A DNA stretch of 9,855 bases from positions 1-9,855 of the forward strand of contig CATVZP010000076.1 in the NCBI GenBank assembly GCA_958348565.1, in the 5' to 3' direction. Source of the DNA: an uncultured Collinsella sp. (GTDB lineage Bacteria > Actinomycetota > Coriobacteriia > Coriobacteriales > Coriobacteriaceae). Position numbers and translations under genes: made by a program. The notes below the pieces were generated by a model, which saw only the letters and a program-made list of their open reading frames with translations, ran no database searches and had not been told where the DNA came from. Positions 4,129 to 9,855 of the stretch are shown piece by piece (within the stretch, counting starts at the first letter, position 1; the number at the start of each line of letters is the position of its first letter).

Positions 4129-4902
4129 ATGCTGCTCGCTATCGATATGGGAAACACGCAGACGGCCATGGGCCTGTTTGACGGAGACGAGCTGGTGCAG
4201 TCGTGGCGCATGCCCACCGACCGCTCCTATACCGCCGACGAGATCCACGTGCGCCTGATGGGCTTCTTTAAGATGTACGACCTCTCGCTCGGCGCGGTCG
4301 ACGCGATCGCCTTTGCCGGCGTGGTGCCGCAGCTCTCGCGCGAGTGGCACGCCGTGGCCGACCGCATCGCGGCGGACGCCATCGTCATTGGGCCGCAGAC
4401 GGCGGCCGTGACCAAGCTGCGGGCGGCACGCCCCCAGGCCGTTGGTGCCGACCGCATCGCCAACGCCGTCGCTGCCGAGACCTTCTACGGCGCTCCGGCG
4501 ATCGTGGTGGACTTTGGCACCGCAACCAATATCGACGTCATCGACGAGGACGGCTATTACATTGGCGGAGCGATCGCGCCGGGCATCCGCATCTCCATGG
4601 ATGCGCTTGCCGCCCGTGCCGCCAAGCTCGTTAGCGTTCCGCTCGAGGCGCCCGAGCACGCCATCGGCCGCGATACCGAGGAATGCATCAAGGTCGGCGC
4701 CGTAACGGGCGCCGCCGCCATGGCCGAGGGCCTGGTCGCGCGCATGAAGCGCGAGCTGGGGCGCGAGGACGCCACCGTTATCGCCACGGGCGGCCTCGCC
4801 AGCATCGTCGCCGATTCGACCGACGCCTTCGACATAGTCGATGGACAGCTCACCATCAAGGGCATCTGCGAAATCTACCGCCGCATGCAGGAGCTGGGGT
4901 AG
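4129..4902 (+). CDS. coaX: Type III pantothenate kinase
   Basis: Phosphorylates pantothenate to 4'-phosphopantothenate, the first step of coenzyme A synthesis, in the cytoplasm. The 257-aa product has the normal length. ATG 4129 was chosen over longer upstream frames because GGAG stands 5 bases before it and the family begins at MLLAIDMGNT. Visible motifs: the N-terminal phosphate loop with Asp6 and GNT (8-10), the pantothenate-binding GADR (106-109), the ASKHA core VVDFGTATNID (126-136), GGAIAPG (146-152), and the ATP-site strand VIATGG (217-222). Type III enzymes are not inhibited by CoA and usually need a monovalent cation. The gene is monocistronic here, and its stop lies 20 bases from the stop of the convergent birA-like gene, with no clear terminator between. 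Confidence 0.97.
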   Translation: MLLAIDMGNTQTAMGLFDGDELVQSWRMPTDRSYTADEIHVRLMGFFKMYDLSLGAVDAIAFAGVVPQLSREWHAVADRIAADAIVIGPQTAAVTKLRAARPQAVGADRIANAVAAETFYGAPAIVVDFGTATNIDVIDEDGYYIGGAIAPGIRISMDALAARAAKLVSVPLEAPEHAIGRDTEECIKVGAVTGAAAMAEGLVARMKRELGREDATVIATGGLASIVADSTDAFDIVDGQLTIKGICEIYRRMQELG

Positions 4903-4922
4903 GCTCTGGCGAAGCCGAGGCG

Positions 4923-5624
4923 TTACAGCCCGCGAATCCGTACGGCCTCGGGCGGAAACTCTTGCTCGCCGGCATCGGTCTTGATGGTCGCGCGGCCCCA
5001 GATGTCCAGGCCCGCAAACACACCGACCGCAAGCGGCAAGCCGTTGGGCGACACCGCCGCAACTTGGCGGCCCAGCAGCGGCACCATGTCGAAGTACTCG
5101 CCCAGCACCGGGGCCAGCGGGCCGGCAGCGCCCTGTGGCGCGTTGGCGGCAACCGCCCAGGCGTCCACACGGGTCAGCACAGCGGTGGCCAATACCTCGA
5201 CCAGCACCTCGTCGGCCACATTCACACCAAGCTCGCCCAGCGCCGCGCGCTCAATATCCACCGTCACGGCACCGAACATGCCCGCGGCACCGGCACCGCC
5301 GTTGACGGCGACGCGCGCGAGCGACGTCTCAAACGCAGGAGCGCCGCACACGATGTCACTCGGCCACTGGATGCCCACTTTGCCGGCAAGCCCCAGGCCC
5401 GGCATTGCGGCCGTGCCTGCAAGCGCGTCCATCATGCCCATTGCGGCCACAAACGGCAGGCCGTGGAAGGCGTGCATGTTCACATCGGGACGCACGACCA
5501 GCGAAAACGTCAACGACGCCTCGCCCGCGCTCCAAGCACACCAGCCCGCGGACACACCTTCGCGACCCGCGTCACGCGCCGCGTCGAGCTCGGTACCGGC
5601 GGCAACAGCATTCATCTCGATCAT
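4923..5624 (-). CDS. Degenerate BirA-type biotin protein ligase homologue
   Basis: Encodes 233 aa. The start ATG follows the folP-folK stop directly (TAGATG), so translation is coupled. The fold is that of the catalytic and C-terminal domains of biotin-protein ligase: a strand ASLTFSLVVRPDV, a helix, GIQWPSDIV in place of the usual xxKWPNDI, and a C-terminal SH3-like domain ending GRATIKTDAGEQEFPPEAVRI. Key parts are missing: the GRGRxGR biotinyl-AMP loop is not recognisable, the catalytic Lys of KWPND is Gln, Asn is Ser, and the KxAGILxE strand is absent. Ligase activity is therefore doubtful. It may bind biotin or a partner without catalysis, or be decaying although the frame is open. It is the last gene of the folate transcript; a functional ligase should be encoded elsewhere. 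Confidence 0.75.
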   Translation of the reverse strand: MIEMNAVAAGTELDAARDAGREGVSAGWCAWSAGEASLTFSLVVRPDVNMHAFHGLPFVAAMGMMDALAGTAAMPGLGLAGKVGIQWPSDIVCGAPAFETSLARVAVNGGAGAAGMFGAVTVDIERAALGELGVNVADEVLVEVLATAVLTRVDAWAVAANAPQGAAGPLAPVLGEYFDMVPLLGRQVAAVSPNGLPLAVGVFAGLDIWGRATIKTDAGEQEFPPEAVRIRGL

Positions 5625-7358
5625 CTACATACGCCCCAATTCGCCCACGATATGGCCCACGCGATCCTCGGGCTCCTTGACCTCGACGCCGTTGTAGCGG
5701 AAGAACCGCGCCGGGTCGTGCATCAGGTCCTCGAGCGGCACCAGCACAAAGTCTCGCTCGCCGATCAGCGGATGCGGCAGGCGCAGCTTCTTGCCGCCGT
5801 GGGTCTCGCCGTCCATCCACAGCAGGTCCAAGTCGATGGTGCGCGGGCCGTTTGCCTTGGCCTTTTTGGAGCGGTCGCGGCCCAGCTCAGCCTCAATCTT
5901 CATAAGCTCGTCAAGCAGCACCAGCGGAGCCAGCTCGGTCTTAATCTCGATGACGGCGTTGGCAAACGCATCCTGGCGCGTCTCGTAGGCCGGCTCGCTC
6001 TCGTAGATGCGCGAGCAGTTGGACACGCAGGTGAGCGGAATCTCGGCAATCATGTCGCGCGCAGCGCGGATGTTGTCGCAGCGATGCCCCAGGTTGGAAC
6101 CCACGGCCACAAACGCGCGGCGCGGCTGCGGCTTGGCAACGGCCCAGTAACCGTTCAGGAACTGCGCAAAGCCCGCAACGTCATGTACGCGCACGATGTT
6201 GGCGCCGGCCTGGATGGCGCCCAGGCACACACCAAACGTGGCGGCATCGCGCTCGGCGGCCTCGGTCACGCCCGAGACGGCGCCCACAAAGCGCTTGCGC
6301 GACACGGCGCACATGAGCGGATAGCCCAGCGACGCCATCTTGGCGGTCTCGCGCTGGATGACGATGTCTTCGTTGGCCGTCTTACCAAAGCCCGGGCCGG
6401 GATCGATGCAGATACGGTCGCGCGACACGCCGGCATGGATGAGCGTGCGGGCCTGGTCGGACAGAAAGCCCATGACGCGGCGCATGATGGGCGCAGAATC
6501 GGGCAGGGTAAAGCGGCGGAGCTGCGAGGTGGGCACATAGGCTTCCTCACGGCGGGCGCTGCGGCGCATCATGGCGGCCAGGTGGTCGCTGGGCTCTGGT
6601 GCGGCTTCGGTGGCCGCGGGCACGGCCTCGGGTGCAGCGGCGGCAGGGGCAGCCTGCTCGGCAGCCGGCGTCTCCGGCTCGTCAACAGACTCGGGCGCGG
6701 GCTCCGGTTCGCCAAACGGCAGCGAGGGCTGTACCACGCCGCCCGGAAGTTTGGCCTCAACCTTGGGCTCGCCCAGCAACTTGCCGCGACGGCGACGGGC
6801 AGGCTTCTCGGCCTCGCGCGCGGCCTCGGCAGCCGCTTCGCGTGCCTTCTCGGCAACAAACGCCGCAGCCGAGGTATCGAGCTGCACCGTCGCGTGCGTG
6901 CGTGCGGGTGCGGCGACCTCGCCGGCGTGCATTACGATGACGCCGCAGGTGCTCGTCTTAACGAACTCAACCATCTTGGGATCGGTGAAGCCCGTCACGT
7001 CGTTGACAATCGAAGCGCCGCAGCGCACAGCCGCCTTGGCAACCGCCACATGACGCGTGTCGATCGAGACAATGGCACCCTCTTTGGCGAGCGCGCGCAC
7101 GACGGGCAGCACGCGACGCGCTTCCTCGTCGGGGTTGACCGGGGTAAAGCCGGGGCGCGTGGACTCGCCGCCCACGTCGATAATGTCGGCGCCGCTATCG
7201 AGCATCGCCAGGCCGTACTCGATAGCGGCATCCGGGTTGAAGTGCTCACCGCCGTCGCTAAACGAATCGGGCGTCACGTTGAGGACGCCCATGATGCGCG
7301 GACGGTCAAAGCTGAGCTCGTACTTTCCGCACCGCCATGTCTTGCTGTCGTTCGCCAT
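5625..7358 (-). CDS. folP-folK: Fused dihydropteroate synthase and HPPK (folate synthesis)
   Basis: One 577-aa polypeptide carries two consecutive folate enzymes. ATG 7358 has AGGAGG 7-12 bases upstream. Residues 20-400 are dihydropteroate synthase, joining the pterin diphosphate to p-aminobenzoate: MGVLNVTPDSFSDGG (23-37), DVGGESTRPG (61-70), SIDT (98-101), IVNDVTG (117-123), CIDPGPGFGKT (317-327), SRKRFVG (353-359), RVHDV (390-394). Residues 414-577 are hydroxymethyldihydropterin pyrophosphokinase: VAVGSNLG (417-424), the aromatic YESEPAYET, and GPRTIDLDLLW (504-514). Order synthase-then-kinase is the reverse of eukaryotic fusions. Residues about 146-275 are an Ala/Pro/Glu-rich, Arg-containing insert in the barrel between strands 5 and 6. 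The gene follows cobB by 94 bases and runs directly into the birA-like gene. Confidence 0.95.
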   Translation of the reverse strand: MANDSKTWRCGKYELSFDRPRIMGVLNVTPDSFSDGGEHFNPDAAIEYGLAMLDSGADIIDVGGESTRPGFTPVNPDEEARRVLPVVRALAKEGAIVSIDTRHVAVAKAAVRCGASIVNDVTGFTDPKMVEFVKTSTCGVIVMHAGEVAAPARTHATVQLDTSAAAFVAEKAREAAAEAAREAEKPARRRRGKLLGEPKVEAKLPGGVVQPSLPFGEPEPAPESVDEPETPAAEQAAPAAAAPEAVPAATEAAPEPSDHLAAMMRRSARREEAYVPTSQLRRFTLPDSAPIMRRVMGFLSDQARTLIHAGVSRDRICIDPGPGFGKTANEDIVIQRETAKMASLGYPLMCAVSRKRFVGAVSGVTEAAERDAATFGVCLGAIQAGANIVRVHDVAGFAQFLNGYWAVAKPQPRRAFVAVGSNLGHRCDNIRAARDMIAEIPLTCVSNCSRIYESEPAYETRQDAFANAVIEIKTELAPLVLLDELMKIEAELGRDRSKKAKANGPRTIDLDLLWMDGETHGGKKLRLPHPLIGERDFVLVPLEDLMHDPARFFRYNGVEVKEPEDRVGHIVGELGRM

Positions 7359-7432
7359 GAACATCCTCCTAAAATGCCCGCGCCGCCGCGCTCGGGCGCT
7401 GGCGGCGGGGTCGCTTTGCAATCAGTCTTTCT

Positions 7433-7438
7433 ATTGTA
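7433..7438 (-). promoter_or_regulatory. Candidate -10 box upstream of folP-folK
   Basis: Reverse-strand TACAAT lies 75 bases before the folP-folK start, in the 94-bp gap after cobB. No convincing -35 box is found 16-18 bases further upstream, where the sequence is a CG repeat at the end of cobB. The same TACAAT hexamer is seen before coaX. Confidence 0.3.
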
Positions 7439-7452
7439 TCCGCGCGCGCGAG

Positions 7453-8205
7453 CTAGAACGCAAACGCGGCCGCGATGTCGCAAGAAATCAGCAGGTCGGC
7501 ATTTGCGTCCTGATCGGTGGACGCCAAATTGCAAATGGCCAGCGTATCGCCAGTAAAGTAACGCGTGAGGCCCGCCGCCGGATACACCACGAGCGAGGTT
7601 CCGCCCACAATGAGGGCGTCGGCTGCGGCGATGGCAGCGACGGCGCCGGTAAGCACACGCTCATCGAGCGGTTCTTCGTAGAGGACCACATCGGGCTTGA
7701 TGCGACCGCCGCACGCAGGACACATGGGCACGCCCGCGGCATCCTCGTGCTCGCGCGCGCAAATCCATTCGGCGCTGTAGACCGCGCCGCACGTCTGGCA
7801 GATATTGCGATGGACCGATCCGTGCAGCTCGAACACGCGCTGCGAGCCGGCCATCTGGTGCAGGCCGTCGATATTTTGCGTCACCACGGCGTCGAGCTTG
7901 CCGGCGCGCTCCAGCTCCGCCAGCTTGGCGTGGCAGTGGTTGGGCTTGGCGTTAAGGGCGATCATCTTGGTCCGGTAGAAGTCGAAAAACTCCGCCGGAT
8001 GCGCCTCGTAGAAGCTGTGCGAGAGCATAGTCTCGGGCGGATAGGAAAACCGCTGGTGATACAGGCCGTCCACGCTGCGGAAATCGGGGATGCCACTTGC
8101 CGTGGAAACGCCCGCGCCGCCAAAGAAGACCACGTGGCTATGGGTTTCGAACAGCTCCGCCAGCGCAGCGGAGGCCTGTTTGGGGTCCGATATCGCCTGC
8201 GTCAT
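7453..8205 (-). CDS. cobB: Sirtuin-type NAD-dependent protein deacylase
   Basis: Removes acyl groups from protein lysines using NAD, yielding nicotinamide and O-acyl-ADP-ribose; cytoplasmic. The 250-aa product is of normal bacterial length. ATG 8205 has GGAGG six bases upstream. All sirtuin motifs are present: GAGVSTASGIPDFRS (30-44) for NAD binding, TQNIDGLH (109-116), the catalytic His128 in ELHGS, four zinc cysteines (136, 139, 162, 165) in two CxxC pairs, and GTSLVVYPA (202-210). The Tyr-x-x-Arg pair typical of desuccinylases is not evident, so deacetylase is the simplest assumption. It begins a minus-strand series with folP-folK but with a 94-bp gap, so co-transcription is possible, not certain. 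It is divergent from xthA. Confidence 0.95.
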   Translation of the reverse strand: MTQAISDPKQASAALAELFETHSHVVFFGGAGVSTASGIPDFRSVDGLYHQRFSYPPETMLSHSFYEAHPAEFFDFYRTKMIALNAKPNHCHAKLAELERAGKLDAVVTQNIDGLHQMAGSQRVFELHGSVHRNICQTCGAVYSAEWICAREHEDAAGVPMCPACGGRIKPDVVLYEEPLDERVLTGAVAAIAAADALIVGGTSLVVYPAAGLTRYFTGDTLAICNLASTDQDANADLLISCDIAAAFAF

Positions 8206-8318
8206 ATATGTCCTCCGTCCGTGTCTTAGGGACGGCGACGTTCGCACTATCACTCGCGGACTCCGCCCCGCCTCTGTTGCGCTAATCTTAAGCCTGCCAA
8301 CCCCGTCGAAAGGACACC

Positions 8319-9137
8319 ATGCCTCAGACTTACACTTTCGCCTCGTGGAACGTCAACGGCCTGCGCGCCGTGCTCAAAAAAGACCCGAGCTTTATTCAGA
8401 TCGCGCAAGAACTCGATGTCGATATCCTAGCGCTGCAAGAGACCAAGCTGCAGGAGGGCCAGGTACAGGTCGATCTGCCCGGCTATCACCAAACCTGGAG
8501 CTATGCCGAGCGCAAGGGCTACTCGGGCACCGCGGTCTTTAGCCGCCAGGAACCGCTGCGCGTGCTGCGCGCCGATGCGCTGCTGCCCCACGCCGGCGAG
8601 GGCGAGGCGGCCGAGCTCGTCGCCCAAGCCGCAACCGAGGGCCGCGTCTGTGCGCTCGAGTTCGACAAGTTTTGGTTTGTCGACGTCTACACGCCCAACG
8701 CCCAAAACGAACTCGCCCGCATCGACGTGCGCATGGCCTGGGACGATGCCTATCGCGGCTTTTTGAACGCGCTTGAGCGCGAAACCGGCAAGCCCGTCGT
8801 AACCTGCGGCGACTTTAACGTGGCTCACGAGGAGATCGACCTTAAGAACCCCAAGTCCAACCGCGGCAACGCAGGCTTTTCGGACGAGGAGCGCGGCAAG
8901 TTTACCGAGCTGCTCAACGCCGGGTTTACCGATACCTGGCGTGCGGCCAATCCGGACGTCGAGGGCGTCTACAGCTGGTGGAGCTACCGCTTTAATGCCC
9001 GCAAGAACAACGCAGGCTGGCGCATCGACTACTTCCTGGTAAGCGACGCAATCGCCGGCAACGTACGCGGTACCGGCATCCGCGGCGACATCTTCGGCAG
9101 CGACCACTGCCCCGTCACCCTCGCCCTGGAGCTCTAA
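8319..9137 (+). CDS. xthA: Exodeoxyribonuclease III (AP endonuclease)
   Basis: Cleaves DNA at abasic sites and degrades 3' ends in base excision repair, using a divalent metal. The 272-aa product is of usual length; ATG 8319 follows AAAGGACACC. Active-site residues of the endonuclease/exonuclease/phosphatase fold are all in place: Asn11 in SWNVNGLR, Glu41 in LQETK, Tyr124 in VDVYTPN, Asp165 and Asn167 in GDFNVAH, GWRIDYFLVS (233-242), and the final Asp262-His263 in FGSDHCPV. The stretch 86-108 (DALLPHAGEGEAAELVAQAA and on) is longer and more Ala/Glu-rich than in most relatives, where a short turn leads to EGR. It is divergent from cobB across 113 bp; TAATCT at 8283-8288 may be its -10 box. 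Confidence 0.96.
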   Translation: MPQTYTFASWNVNGLRAVLKKDPSFIQIAQELDVDILALQETKLQEGQVQVDLPGYHQTWSYAERKGYSGTAVFSRQEPLRVLRADALLPHAGEGEAAELVAQAATEGRVCALEFDKFWFVDVYTPNAQNELARIDVRMAWDDAYRGFLNALERETGKPVVTCGDFNVAHEEIDLKNPKSNRGNAGFSDEERGKFTELLNAGFTDTWRAANPDVEGVYSWWSYRFNARKNNAGWRIDYFLVSDAIAGNVRGTGIRGDIFGSDHCPVTLALEL

Positions 9138-9142
9138 CCCCC

Positions 9143-9179
9143 AAATGATCCCCCGGGGACGGAGGAAAAGGGACCATTT
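9143..9179. repeat. REP-like palindrome, first copy
   Basis: Arms AAATGATCCC (9143-9152) and GGGACCATTT (9170-9179) pair with one mismatch. Between them are CCCCGGGG and the purine-rich GGGGACGGAGGAAAA core. It starts five bases after the xthA stop. A close relative occurs at 9385-9429. I recall this motif as frequent between genes in Collinsella, but could not check it. Confidence 0.65.
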
Positions 9180-9210
9180 TCACCTCGCGAGGACGTCCAC
9201 GCGACCCACC

Positions 9211-9372
9211 CGCCACGAAATCGGCCCATCTACTACGTTTAAGCCACTACCCTCAACCACAGCGAACAACGCAAAAAGAAAACCGCAGGTAGAAAGCCTG
9301 CGGTTTTTCATAAAACACGGTTGTGATTGGGGGTGTCGGGCTAAACGTAGTAGATGGGCCAGTTTCGTGGCG
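9211..9372. repeat. Long inverted repeat with a terminator at its centre
   Basis: Arms 9211-9245 and 9339-9372 are reverse complements apart from two substitutions and one extra A. Both carry GGCCCATCTACTACGTTTA, bounded by CGCCACGAAA. Weaker complementarity continues inward (ACCCTCAACCACA against the complement of GTGATTGGGGGTG). The centre is a perfect terminator hairpin. No frame in it looks coding. A non-autonomous palindromic element is the best description. Confidence 0.75.
9273..9308. terminator. Bidirectional terminator hairpin
   Basis: AAAACCGCAGG (9279-9289) and CCTGCGGTTTT (9297-9307) form an 11-bp perfect stem around a 7-base loop. T5 follows on the plus strand, and an A-rich run precedes it, giving T's on the minus strand. 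It can end xthA transcripts and those of the converging gene at 9673. It forms the centre of the long inverted repeat. Confidence 0.8.
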
Positions 9373-9384
9373 AGCGCCGTCAAC

Positions 9385-9429
9385 TGATTCCCTGGGGACG
9401 TCTGGGGACGGAAGAAAACGGATCATTTT
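9385..9429. repeat. REP-like palindrome, second copy with internal duplication
   Basis: It aligns with the copy at 9143: TGATTCCCTGGGGACG, then a duplicated TCTGGGGACG, then GAAGAAAACGGATCATTTT. The outer TGATTCC and GGATCA form an imperfect palindrome. The 10-base tandem duplication is absent from the first copy. Confidence 0.65.
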
Positions 9430-9453
9430 GGCTCTCTGAGGGCCACGACGCCT

Positions 9454-9633
9454 GTCATATCAGCCGGCCATTCCAAAACTATGCCGGTTTACGGGGCTGA
9501 ATCGCAGATCCCCAACCACACGCAATTCGAGCAAAATAAAACCGCAGGTAGACGGCTCGTCTATTTTCGAAAAATGCCGGTATGGTCGGCCTGCGTCAAT
9601 CCAGCCCGTAAACCGGCATAGTTTTGATATGAC
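9454..9633. repeat. Second long inverted repeat
   Basis: Left arm 9454-9499 and right arm 9602-9633 share GTCATATC and AAAACTATGCCGGTTTACGG as reverse complements. The left arm has a 12-13 base insertion (GCCGGCCATTCC) between these blocks and one extra G. The inside contains AAAACCGCAGGTAGA (also in the first element's centre) and a TAGACG-GCT-CGTCTA hairpin followed by TTTT. It has the same plan as the 9211-9372 element but different arms. Confidence 0.7.
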
Positions 9634-9672
9634 ACCAAGGCAATATTGATTCTCGCCCCGGCGCAACCGCCA

Positions 9673-9855
9673 TTACAGCCCGTACTTCACGACGACACGG
9701 TTAATGCGACGGCACCAAGGCTTGTACAAGGCGGCCAAGAACACGCAGGTCGCGAGGCCGTGCGTGATATCGAACGGCACCGCCGTAGCAAGACGCGCTA
9801 CGGCGCCTGCCCAGGTGAGCGGCTGCACAAAACCGATGATGTCATACGCGTTGAT
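9673..9855 (-). CDS. C-terminal end of a membrane protein, probably an ECF transporter S component
   Basis: The last 60 residues of a minus-strand gene that enters from the right edge, ending TAA at 9673-9675. The visible part has a hydrophobic stretch (FVQPLTWAGAVARLATAVPF), then DITHGLATCVFLAALYKPW and a basic tail RRINRVVVKYGL. A last membrane helix of the form P-F-D-x-x-H-x-x-x-T-x-x-F followed by a Tyr-Lys-Pro turn and a basic end is what I expect from S components of energy-coupling factor vitamin transporters. The substrate cannot be told. Other small membrane proteins are not excluded because the N-terminal part is outside the window. Confidence 0.5.
   Translation of the reverse strand: MNAYDIIGFVQPLTWAGAVARLATAVPFDITHGLATCVFLAALYKPWCRRINRVVVKYGL

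Noticed and set aside
4683..7556. 957-codon open frame on the plus strand
   Set aside because: It runs opposite the birA-like and folP-folK genes, which show full family motifs. Its translation is His/Arg/Gly-rich and featureless, the usual mirror of GC-rich coding DNA.
8427..9107. 226-codon minus-strand frame over xthA
   Set aside because: Antisense to a gene with every catalytic motif of exonuclease III; no ribosome binding site.
9143..9633. CRISPR array
   Set aside because: The repeats are few, palindromic, unequal in length and irregularly spaced, with no spacer pattern and no cas gene nearby.

Overview
The window looks like chromosomal DNA of a high-GC Gram-positive gut actinobacterium of the class Coriobacteriia, most likely a Collinsella-type genome. 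This rests on my recognition of the housekeeping proteins, on strong AGGAGG-type ribosome binding sites, on high GC at third codon positions, and on an extragenic repeat built around GGGGACGGAGGAAAA that I associate from memory with Collinsella. No database search was run.

Left part (1-3420) is accessory DNA. It opens with an AT-rich, probably divergent promoter region (1-200) containing two small palindromes. Next comes a short plus-strand gene whose N-terminal half resembles a RiPP leader peptide and which is followed by a CPRC motif. A GC-rich minus-strand pair then encodes a DUF2958 protein and a DUF4313-like protein, families typically carried on conjugative elements and plasmids. Its upstream region (1460-1777) is packed with inverted repeats. 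A 64-aa plus-strand gene and a DUF4268 protein with a nuclease-like core converge on a shared bidirectional terminator. Upstream of the DUF4268 gene are an overlapping 51-aa gene and a 94-aa gene of unknown function.

The boundary (3420-3935) holds no convincing gene. It contains three copies of TTCGACCAA and a palindrome cluster, and it ends at an initiator tRNA-fMet gene (minus strand) with its own terminator and promoter. The accessory block lies on the 3' side of this tRNA, the usual side for integrated elements, but no integrase or duplicated tRNA end is visible.

Right part (4068-9855) is core metabolism. Type III pantothenate kinase (coaX, plus) converges on a minus-strand series that reads cobB (sirtuin), then a fused folP-folK gene, then a birA-like gene. 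The folP-folK gene makes dihydropteroate synthase and HPPK in one polypeptide, with a long disordered insert inside the synthase barrel. The birA-like protein has lost key catalytic residues. Exodeoxyribonuclease III (xthA) is divergent from cobB. The 535-bp region after xthA contains two REP-like units, each followed by a long inverted repeat with a terminator-like core. The window ends in the 3' end of a minus-strand membrane protein, probably an ECF transporter S component. Themes of the core half are cofactor biology (CoA, folate, biotin, NAD) and DNA repair.
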